This document shows, in pieces, positions 1 through 6,143 of a stretch of 9,858 nt of DNA. The position numbers and the translations under genes were made by a program. The notes beneath the pieces are model-generated. The model had not been told where the DNA came from and did no database searches. It saw only the letters and a program-made list of their open reading frames with translations. The stretch covers positions 1-9,858 of the forward strand of contig JAJZOT010000037.1 of the NCBI GenBank assembly GCA_021847855.1, written 5' to 3'. How positions within the stretch are numbered: the first letter of the stretch is position 1; each line of letters opens with the position of its first letter. This stretch comes from Thermoplasmata archaeon. GTDB lineage: Archaea > Thermoplasmatota > Thermoplasmata > Thermoplasmatales > Thermoplasmataceae.

Positions 1-543
1 GGCGGTAGATGGATATCTATTGCAGCAGCGATTGCATTTGTATACTCAATAATAGCAATTCCGAAACCTTCCTACTACAACAATATTATAATAATAGCTT
101 TCCTTGTAATTATAGCACTGGCTATAATTTACCTTGTGATGAAGCTCTATGTCCTCACTTCAAGGTTTGTTGAAAGAATTACCTATAAATCATATAAGAA
201 ATTTGAATATTCTGACGAGGTCGTTGTAAATCCGGAGATGAATTTTCTGATAGATGCAATAAAACAGTTTATCCTGAAGGGAACATCGGCATCTCTGCTA
301 ATTGCGCTTTCCACTATACTCTCCCGTGGAGAGAAGAATTTTACTGAAATAGAGCACATACTTTTACCGATTACTTCATACACCAAACCATCGTGGGAAG
401 ACTACAGCCTTCTCAATGCAAGGAAATTAATAGAGTATGATATGTCAATCAGAAAGAATGTAGTACAGAGTGTTATATCAAAGATATCTAATCAGGAGGA
501 AAATGTAAAATGGAAACAACAGCAGAACCCGGTCCAGAGTTGA
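1..543 (+). CDS. Unrecognised membrane protein, 3' part only
   Basis: The frame is open from the first base of the window, so this is the C-terminal 180 residues of a longer protein whose start lies outside. The visible part begins with two hydrophobic stretches (about residues 4-21 and 29-48), probably membrane helices. A charged, largely helical tail of about 130 residues follows, probably on the cytoplasmic side. A GTG codon at 136 could be taken as a start, but it lies inside the second helix and would cut the protein, so I reject it. The stop at 541-543 lies 34 bases inside the following MoxR gene, and the Shine-Dalgarno of that gene is inside this one, so the two are probably co-transcribed and translationally coupled. 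I do not recognise the family. In other MoxR/DUF58 clusters this position is often held by membrane proteins of unknown function, so a role in the same complex is a reasonable guess. Confidence 0.7.
   Translation, partial: GGRWISIAAAIAFVYSIIAIPKPSYYNNIIIIAFLVIIALAIIYLVMKLYVLTSRFVERITYKSYKKFEYSDEVVVNPEMNFLIDAIKQFILKGTSASLLIALSTILSRGEKNFTEIEHILLPITSYTKPSWEDYSLLNARKLIEYDMSIRKNVVQSVISKISNQEENVKWKQQQNPVQS
494..500 (+). promoter_or_regulatory. Shine-Dalgarno of the MoxR gene
   Basis: AGGAGGA lies 9 bases before the ATG at 510 and inside the end of the upstream gene. It fixes the MoxR start at 510. An earlier ATG at 503 is followed immediately by TAA, so it cannot start the gene. Confidence 0.8.
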
Positions 544-1478
544 AGCCGGTCATCGAGAAGATTGGAAATGCAAGCGAAGAAATAAGAAAATATTTCCTTG
601 GCAAGCAGGCTGTCGTAGACAGGATCCTCGCAGCTATTTCCGCATCCGGACATGTCCTGATGGAGGACAATCCCGGGGTCGGTAAGACATTTCTTGCGAA
701 GCTCTTTTCAAGGGTTCTTGGCCTGAGTTATCACAGGATTCAGTTCACACCGGACCTGCTTCCTAGCGATATAACTGGTACCAAGATTTGGAGGCAGGAA
801 AGTGGAACCTTTGAAACAATCAAGGGACCGATATTCGCGAATCTTATCCTGGCAGATGAAATCAACAGGGCACCGCCAAAGACGCAAGCCGCTCTTCTTG
901 AGGCAATGGAAGAAAAACAGGTTACAATAGAGGGAGAAACATACAAGCTTCCAAAACCTTTCATTGTGCTGGCAACCCAGAATCCAATAGAATTCGAGGG
1001 AACATATCCGTTACCTGAGGCTCAGATGGACAGATTTATGATAAGACTGTCGATAGGATATCCTGAAAACGAGGGCGATCTTCTGCGGAGAAGGGTTTCC
1101 TGGCAGTCAGATGATCCGAGCGCAACCGCCTCTCAGGTACTGGATCCAGAGACAATTATCAACATACAGAAAATCATGGAGACAAAAGTATCCGTCAGCG
1201 ACGAAGTTCTTTCTTATATAACATCATTCACAGTCATAAGGAAGGATGATCGTGTTTCAGCCGGCCCTAGCCCCAGAGGTCTGATTTCCCTTCTAAGGAT
1301 GAGCCGTGCCAAGGCGGTTATAGAGAAGAGGGACTTCGTTACACCGGATGATGTTAAATCAGTGATCCGTGAAACACTGGCACACAGGATAGTTTTGAAG
1401 CCAGAGATTTCCCTGGACGAGATCAGCACAGGTGCAATTGTGGACGAGTATCTTGAGAAGCTTTCGGTGCCCAAGTAG
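510..1478 (+). CDS. MoxR-family AAA+ ATPase
   Basis: This 322-residue protein is a MoxR-type AAA+ ATPase of the usual family length. Seen in the sequence: Walker A PGVGKT at residues 55-60, Walker B LILADEINRA at 112-121 (D116, E117), sensor 1 ATQNP at 155-159, a DRF with the likely arginine finger at R175, and sensor 2 GPSPRG at 252-257 (R256), followed by the helical lid to the end. Known of the family: MoxR ATPases form cytoplasmic rings that use ATP to remodel or mature partner proteins, commonly with a DUF58 or von Willebrand-type protein encoded next door. Exactly that arrangement is present here, with DUF58 starting 8 bases downstream. The ATG is backed by a strong Shine-Dalgarno (AGGAGGA) at 494-500, and the gene overlaps its upstream neighbour by 34 bases, pointing to one operon. 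The client of this ATPase cannot be told from sequence. No key residue is missing. Confidence 0.95.
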   Translation: METTAEPGPELKPVIEKIGNASEEIRKYFLGKQAVVDRILAAISASGHVLMEDNPGVGKTFLAKLFSRVLGLSYHRIQFTPDLLPSDITGTKIWRQESGTFETIKGPIFANLILADEINRAPPKTQAALLEAMEEKQVTIEGETYKLPKPFIVLATQNPIEFEGTYPLPEAQMDRFMIRLSIGYPENEGDLLRRRVSWQSDDPSATASQVLDPETIINIQKIMETKVSVSDEVLSYITSFTVIRKDDRVSAGPSPRGLISLLRMSRAKAVIEKRDFVTPDDVKSVIRETLAHRIVLKPEISLDEISTGAIVDEYLEKLSVPK

Positions 1479-1486
1479 TTGGTCAG

Positions 1487-2794
1487 ATGGAAAAACTCTG
1501 GACTAAGGGCTTGCTTGGTTTTCTCGCCATCGCGGCATCGTTTGGTATTGTTGCCTTCCTTTCCGGCTCACTTCCAGCCACCCTGCTTGTGATCTTTCCA
1601 ATTCTGTTTGTGGGCATTATGTTCATATCTGACGAGGAGGGCAGGGTCGATGTCGAGATAGATATGCCCAAAAAGGTCAAGGTGGATGACATAGTTGAGG
1701 TGAAAGCACGTATAATCCTGAACAGGGGGGCAGGTATTTTTCTCTTCGAACTTCCTTATTTTGAGCACTTTAAGCCTGTTGATGGCTCAAATGTCAGGGT
1801 TGTTTTCAAGGGTCTTCGATCAAGGGTTTATGATCTCACATACAAGATTCAGGCAGCGAGGAGAGGCAAATTTTCATTCACTGAGATAAAATACACATAT
1901 AATCCAACAATGGGAATCCTGAATACAAAGACAGGAAAAATAAATGTCAATGTATCCATAGATGTCATACCGAAGGTCGAAATTCTGAGGAAACGCGGCC
2001 TCAGGATAAGAGCAAGCCTGCTGAATCCAAGGAGCGCAAGATCAAGGATTGGTCCAGCCTCAACAGATTTTGACACGATCAGGTCATATGTCCCCGGTGA
2101 TCCATACAGGACTATAAACTGGAAAGCTACAGCCCGCAGGACAACATCAAACGCACCACTTGTAAACCAGTATGAGAGGGAAGGTCTTCACACTATTATG
2201 TTTGCCCTCGACAGGGGACATACGATGCGGCAGGGTACAAAGGAGGACAATCCTCTCGAGAGCTCAATCAGATTAATACTTTCATTTGCTAGCCTTCTAT
2301 TAAACTACCAGCACAACGTTGGTTTCTGGGTTATGCAGAAGGATAAGAACGCAAGGAAAAGCATAGTTGTGCCTGGATCCGGTATGGAGCAGTATATAAG
2401 GCTGAGAAGAAGTGCACTTCTGGTTGAACCCCTGAATCGGATCCTCTCTTCCTACAATAAAGACAGGGAGTTTTTCGCAATAGCGCGCGAAACTGTTCCA
2501 ACGACATTTCTTTTTACAAGCATAACTGAGACAAACGCTGATACTCTTTCACTTATCTGCAGACAGATAAGGGGTGTTTCATCCAGGCTTATCGTTATTG
2601 ATGTGCTTCCATATGGAATATATGGAAAGATGTCCCCATATTCAATCTCATCCATCTATAATGAAAGCTATAACAGCAAAGCAAGAAGAAAATTGTACTC
2701 AAGATTCTCAGGTTTTTCAAAGATTATTCCTTGGGATCCTGAAATAACCGGCTACGGTAAGATCATATCAAGGCTCACAGGCACACTGAGGTAA
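1487..2794 (+). CDS. DUF58 protein, MoxR partner, membrane anchored
   Basis: This 435-residue protein has two hydrophobic helices at about residues 8-28 and 31-48. A beta-rich region (about 55-165) follows, then the DUF58 core. The family signature is clear at residues 195-218: FDTIRSY, then PGDPYR, then INWKATARR. A von Willebrand A-like fold normally follows. Here the position of the metal-site DxSxS reads DRGHT (242-246), so the classical metal-binding motif is not intact; variation at this site is known in DUF58 proteins. DUF58 proteins are the usual partners of MoxR ATPases, and this gene starts 8 bases after the MoxR stop, which supports a membrane-tethered MoxR-DUF58 complex. The ATG at 1487 gives a normal N-terminal anchor; only a weak Shine-Dalgarno is visible. 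The molecular function and client are not known. Confidence 0.93.
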   Translation: MEKLWTKGLLGFLAIAASFGIVAFLSGSLPATLLVIFPILFVGIMFISDEEGRVDVEIDMPKKVKVDDIVEVKARIILNRGAGIFLFELPYFEHFKPVDGSNVRVVFKGLRSRVYDLTYKIQAARRGKFSFTEIKYTYNPTMGILNTKTGKINVNVSIDVIPKVEILRKRGLRIRASLLNPRSARSRIGPASTDFDTIRSYVPGDPYRTINWKATARRTTSNAPLVNQYEREGLHTIMFALDRGHTMRQGTKEDNPLESSIRLILSFASLLLNYQHNVGFWVMQKDKNARKSIVVPGSGMEQYIRLRRSALLVEPLNRILSSYNKDREFFAIARETVPTTFLFTSITETNADTLSLICRQIRGVSSRLIVIDVLPYGIYGKMSPYSISSIYNESYNSKARRKLYSRFSGFSKIIPWDPEITGYGKIISRLTGTLR

Positions 2795-2796
2795 AT

Positions 2797-3387
2797 ATGA
2801 GATCTACTGTTTCTTTGCTGTTTGGTGTAATATTTCTCATATTGCCCGGTCTGTTCATCGCCTCTGTCGGCGGCACTTCTCTAGTACTTATATTCGGTGT
2901 ACTGGAAATAGCCTTTGCTCTTGGTTCTATTGTATATGCAATTAAACCGGGACGAAAGAATCCTCTCAAATTTCTTGCGTTCCTTCCTGTTATTTTACTG
3001 ATCGTGTTCAGCAAAGGCTACGCTGCCAGGTACATACCGATTGCGATCGGAATGCCGCCTGCTGACCTTTCATTTCTTATTGATACTGTTTTCCTCGCAG
3101 AATTTGGTCTGATTGGCATGATGTCATTTGAAACCGCAAATTCACTGACCGAGGTCCTGAAGAGAGACGGCTATGATGAGGATGAATGGAGAAGAGAGAT
3201 AGGAAGGCTCAATAACTTTTCCCTTGGGATTGGTCTTGGTGCAGTTGTTTTCTCATATCTAATTTACCTGTTTATCACATCCGTTCCGGTACTTAAAATA
3301 AATCCACTTTTTGCTCTTCTCATATTCGGCGTAATTTATTTTGCAATCACAAGGTTTTTCAGCAGATCCCGGAAATCTACCGGTTAG
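2797..3387 (+). CDS. Hypothetical multi-spanning membrane protein of the MoxR-DUF58 operon
   Basis: This 196-residue, very hydrophobic protein has about six likely membrane helices, at roughly residues 5-25, 27-48, 57-73, 91-110, 142-162 and 168-187. A charged loop (about 116-138, rich in D, E, R and K) lies between the fourth and fifth helices, and the C-terminus is basic. No enzymatic motif is visible and I do not recognise the family. The gene starts 2 bases after the DUF58 stop, and GAGGT at 2788-2792, inside the end of DUF58, can serve as a closely spaced Shine-Dalgarno. Translation is therefore probably coupled to DUF58. Its place at the end of the cluster suggests a membrane partner of the MoxR-DUF58 pair, but that is inference only. 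Its stop TAG (3385-3387) overlaps the stop of the opposing gene by 4 bases. Confidence 0.8.
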   Translation: MRSTVSLLFGVIFLILPGLFIASVGGTSLVLIFGVLEIAFALGSIVYAIKPGRKNPLKFLAFLPVILLIVFSKGYAARYIPIAIGMPPADLSFLIDTVFLAEFGLIGMMSFETANSLTEVLKRDGYDEDEWRREIGRLNNFSLGIGLGAVVFSYLIYLFITSVPVLKINPLFALLIFGVIYFAITRFFSRSRKSTG

Positions 3388-4001
3388 GTTTCGTTTCTTC
3401 CAACAGGTAGTTTCTTCATCATCTCTGCCATCTGAACGGCGTTCTCGTCCAGTTCAGAAAGATGTGCTATAACGCTTTCGATATCCTCTCTGGGGTGATT
3501 CTGGCTGAGCTTGAACTTTCCATCTATCCTATCTATCTTTATCCTGATACCGACGATCTCGGATGTCATTTTCTGATAATATGATTCATTCTCTTTCTCC
3601 AGACCGGACCATTCCGGGTCATGTAAATCAGAGAGTTTCTTTATTATTGATAATAAAAGATCATGATTGACAGTTTCTGACACGCCACTCACCTTAACTA
3701 TCACATAATTCCATGTTGGAACGGACCTTGAATCCATATACCACCGCGGAGAGATATAATGATGAGGACCCTGAAAAATAACTGTTACTCTGGATCGTTC
3801 AAGATACTTTGAGTGTTCATTTATTCTTGCGAGGTGCGCATATAGTACCATACCATTGCCTTCACTTTCAAGAAGAAAAGGTAATGGGGTAACGTAAATT
3901 TCACCTTTAACCTCACTCAATAGGATACCGAAGCTGTAATTTCTGATAACATTCAGCGAATCCTCATCAGACATGGGCTTGAAATACCTCGGTATAAACA
4001 C
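3384..4001 (-). CDS. PaiB-family FMN-binding protein (putative transcriptional regulator)
   Basis: This 205-residue protein matches the PaiB family (FMN-binding split-barrel fold) along its full length. Recognisable segments are FIPRYF at the N-terminus, AHLARINEHSKYL (55-67), FQGPHHYISPRWY (76-88), VPTWNYVIVKVSG (94-106) and KFKLSQNHP (162-170). Bacillus PaiB is described as a negative regulator of sporulation and protease genes, and the family is often annotated as FMN-binding negative transcriptional regulator. DNA binding by archaeal members is not established, so a flavin- or heme-linked enzyme role is equally possible. The start is GTG at 4001 and leads directly into the conserved FIPRYF. 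No Shine-Dalgarno precedes it, but a TATA-like element lies about 24 bases upstream, which suits a leaderless transcript. The gene diverges from the debranching enzyme across a 52-base spacer containing an inverted repeat, and its last 4 bases overlap the end of the opposing operon. Confidence 0.9.
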   Translation of the reverse strand: MFIPRYFKPMSDEDSLNVIRNYSFGILLSEVKGEIYVTPLPFLLESEGNGMVLYAHLARINEHSKYLERSRVTVIFQGPHHYISPRWYMDSRSVPTWNYVIVKVSGVSETVNHDLLLSIIKKLSDLHDPEWSGLEKENESYYQKMTSEIVGIRIKIDRIDGKFKLSQNHPREDIESVIAHLSELDENAVQMAEMMKKLPVGRNET

Positions 4002-4015
4002 CTTAATGGATGTCT

Positions 4016-4046
4016 ATTGTGTTTAATAACATTACATTAACACAAT
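4016..4046. promoter_or_regulatory. Inverted repeat, candidate operator shared by two divergent genes
   Basis: ATTGTGTT at 4016-4023 and AACACAAT at 4039-4046 form perfect 8-base arms around a 15-base spacer. Allowing one inserted T, the match extends inward (TTAAT against ATTAA). The repeat lies between two divergent start codons and covers the shared TATA-like element, so a protein bound here could control both genes at once. That it is an operator is inference; the symmetry itself is read directly. Confidence 0.6.
4021..4030. promoter_or_regulatory. Shared TATA-like element for divergent leaderless genes
   Basis: GTTTAATAAC reads almost the same on both strands (GTTATTAAAC on the other). 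Its centre is about 28 bases from the ATG at 4054 and about 24 bases from the GTG at 4001. Both distances suit an archaeal TATA box with transcription starting at or next to the start codon. Neither gene has a Shine-Dalgarno. Confidence 0.5.
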
Positions 4047-4053
4047 TTTATGA

Positions 4054-6030
4054 ATGCTTAAACTATGTTCATTCATGATTATAGATGAAATGAATTATTG
4101 TTCTGATCTATCCTTAAAGGCAAATAATAAGGTGCTGGATGCCTGGGTCAAGACCAATGACAGATCAAACATGAACCTGTCATATTTCTCACTTGTTAAG
4201 GGTAAAAGAGCTCATCTGATAATCCGACAGGATGGCAACCTCAGTGCAGGCGCTTCAGGTAGAAACAGGACGGGATTCTGGGTCGGTGGTCTCCAGCACT
4301 TTTCATCAATGAACCTCAAACTGGCAAAAAAAAGCACTATCTGCAAAAAGTATGTCAGACGTCCTTATTATATTTATAGAAAATATAACAGTCTTTCAAG
4401 AATCGATTTCATTCCACCAGAGAGCAAGTCGCTTGTTATTGCATTGCATCCCCACAACTTATCCAAAATTGAACTGTCATTTAAAATATCTCATCTAAAA
4501 ATGTGGCCCTTGAATAAATCACCATCAGGTTACCAATTCATGTCCAGAATGAAAGATCAGGTAATAATAGAGAGTGAGTTTACAAAGACGATTATTCACC
4601 TCTCAGGATTCATGCAATCACAGATCAGATATGATCACGATACAAATAATGTAATTATATCAGGAAAAATTGCAGATCTATCCACGGTCGTGATCGGTGA
4701 GGATCCTATTCCAGATACAGAGGTTGCATTCAAGAGTGCCAGAGACTACTTCTCAAAGGTGACTGAAAACTGCATCTTAGAATCTAGCATACCAGGATTG
4801 GACAAAGCGTTTCTCTGGGCGAAGATAAGCCTGCTTGAGTCATATTCTGAAACAGAGGCGGGTAATGGTTTCTACGCAGGCTTTCCAAGATTTTCATGGT
4901 TCTTTGGACGTGATGGCCTGTGGGCATCATTTGCCGCATATCTGATAGGTCTGACAACCGAGGCAGATTCCCATCTTGATCTTCTTTATAGAAATTCAGC
5001 AAACGGCAGGATACCGCATGAAATTCCCATTGTAGATTCCGTGGATTCATTGGACCAGAATTACGAGGTTTCTGGAACTGAGGGGATCAATACGAAGTAC
5101 ATGTCAATTGACAGCTCCCTGCTCTGGATGATTGCACAGGGTTACAGGAATGAACTTTCTGCGAAACCTGTCGTCGAAGAGGAAATAACAAAAGTTTATT
5201 CCTTTATAACAGCATTGTCTGCCGGAACAGATTACCTCCTCGAAAACGATTTCAAATCAGGGCTTATTGGATGGCCTGAAACCTGGGCCACCAAAAGGAA
5301 TGGAAAATGCGTTGACATTAATGCATGGTACCTTGAAGCAGTCAGGGTCCATGACGCAATCATCAAAGATCACGACGGCAGATTTCAGGTGGTTTACGAT
5401 TCATATAAATCAAGATTTCTTTCCGGAAAATTTGGTCTTGATTCCTTCACAGATACAGAAAGGAGATATATCAAAACTCCTCTCTTGGCAATTCCCGGTA
5501 TATATTTTCGCTTATCAAGGATCAAAAAATTACTGAGATTCCTGTCTGAAGATGATTTGATGACTGCCAATGGTGTCAGATCAATGTCCTTTAATGATAC
5601 GTTATATGATGGTGGATATCACACAGGTCAAATCTGGCCGCTAATGAATGGTTGGATAGGTTTATCAGCCTTTAACAATGGAAACAGGAATCTTGGTGAA
5701 AGGATGCTTCTTACTTTCATAAGGTACACATTCAAAAGCGCTGATCCGGGCAGGATAAACGAAACATATGACCCGGATTTCTTTTATCCTACCGGTCAAT
5801 TTGCACAGGTATGGTCAAGTTCTCTATTCATACAGCTCGTAATGGAGGGATTGCTAGGTTTCAGACATGATTGGAAACATGATATGGATTCAGTGAATGA
5901 AATAAGAATGAACAGCAGATTATTAAATAGAATCCGTATTAAAAGTTACAAGCATGCTGATAGACTGGAATCCTTATCAATTGATAAGGGGACATCCCGT
6001 AACGAAACACGATATAATAATATATCTTAA
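4054..6030 (+). CDS. Glycogen-debranching-type amylo-alpha-1,6-glucosidase
   Basis: This 658-residue cytoplasmic protein (no signal peptide) has the layout of archaeal and bacterial glycogen debranching enzymes with only the glucosidase activity. It has an N-terminal beta-rich domain (about 1-230), then an (alpha/alpha)6 catalytic barrel (about 240-610). Motifs seen: FSWFFGRDG ending at residue 288 (R286, D287); GWPETWATKRNGKCVDINAW, where E409 sits at the place of the catalytic acid and VDINAW matches the family's VEINALW; YHTGQIWPLMNGW in the late barrel; and RINETYDPD with E570 as the likely general base. The expected reaction is release of glucose from alpha-1,6 branch points of glycogen or related glucans. 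The last 50 residues are polar and poorly conserved in appearance. The ATG at 4054 fits a leaderless start with the TATA-like element at 4021-4030; M8 (4075) is a possible alternative. Neighbouring sugar-transporter genes agree with a role in glucan use. A related exo-glucosidase of the same clan cannot be excluded. Confidence 0.85.
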   Translation: MLKLCSFMIIDEMNYCSDLSLKANNKVLDAWVKTNDRSNMNLSYFSLVKGKRAHLIIRQDGNLSAGASGRNRTGFWVGGLQHFSSMNLKLAKKSTICKKYVRRPYYIYRKYNSLSRIDFIPPESKSLVIALHPHNLSKIELSFKISHLKMWPLNKSPSGYQFMSRMKDQVIIESEFTKTIIHLSGFMQSQIRYDHDTNNVIISGKIADLSTVVIGEDPIPDTEVAFKSARDYFSKVTENCILESSIPGLDKAFLWAKISLLESYSETEAGNGFYAGFPRFSWFFGRDGLWASFAAYLIGLTTEADSHLDLLYRNSANGRIPHEIPIVDSVDSLDQNYEVSGTEGINTKYMSIDSSLLWMIAQGYRNELSAKPVVEEEITKVYSFITALSAGTDYLLENDFKSGLIGWPETWATKRNGKCVDINAWYLEAVRVHDAIIKDHDGRFQVVYDSYKSRFLSGKFGLDSFTDTERRYIKTPLLAIPGIYFRLSRIKKLLRFLSEDDLMTANGVRSMSFNDTLYDGGYHTGQIWPLMNGWIGLSAFNNGNRNLGERMLLTFIRYTFKSADPGRINETYDPDFFYPTGQFAQVWSSSLFIQLVMEGLLGFRHDWKHDMDSVNEIRMNSRLLNRIRIKSYKHADRLESLSIDKGTSRNETRYNNIS

Positions 6031-6057
6031 TTTTTGGCAGAATTATGTAAGTTTTTT
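6031..6057 (+). terminator. T-tract terminators after the debranching enzyme gene
   Basis: TTTTT at 6031-6035, directly after the stop codon, and TTTTTT at 6052-6057 are short T-runs of the kind that end archaeal transcripts. No hairpin is needed or seen. Confidence 0.4.
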
Positions 6058-6096
6058 GAATAGATGATACAATTATTATCAGAAATTTGGTATACA

Positions 6097-6133
6097 AATG
6101 TTTTAAGGTAAATTCTTATATAGAATGTTTTAA
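6097..6133. repeat. 10-base direct repeat flanking the binding-protein TATA box
   Basis: AATGTTTTAA occurs at 6097-6106 and again at 6124-6133, 27 bases apart start to start. One copy lies just upstream of the TATA box and the other lies between it and the start codon. This is a plausible regulator-binding arrangement, but short AT-rich repeats also arise by chance. Confidence 0.4.
6115..6122 (+). promoter_or_regulatory. TATA box of the solute-binding protein gene
   Basis: CTTATATA is centred about 25 bases before the ATG at 6144, the standard archaeal spacing for transcription starting at the start codon. No Shine-Dalgarno is present between it and the ATG, so the mRNA is probably leaderless. 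Confidence 0.7.
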
Positions 6134-6143
6134 ACTGTAAACC

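Noticed and set aside
136..543. A complete small gene starting at GTG 136.
   Set aside because: The frame is open back to base 1 and the codons before 136 encode a membrane helix that continues into the proposed start, so this is the tail of a longer gene.
4016..4046. The inverted repeat as a transcription terminator hairpin.
   Set aside because: It lies between two divergent starts, the 15-base loop is long, and no T-tract follows, so an operator is the better reading.
5267..5536. An 89-codon open frame on the + strand inside the debranching enzyme gene.
   Set aside because: It is a shadow of the real frame, which carries clear catalytic motifs in this stretch; no start signal or family resemblance is seen.
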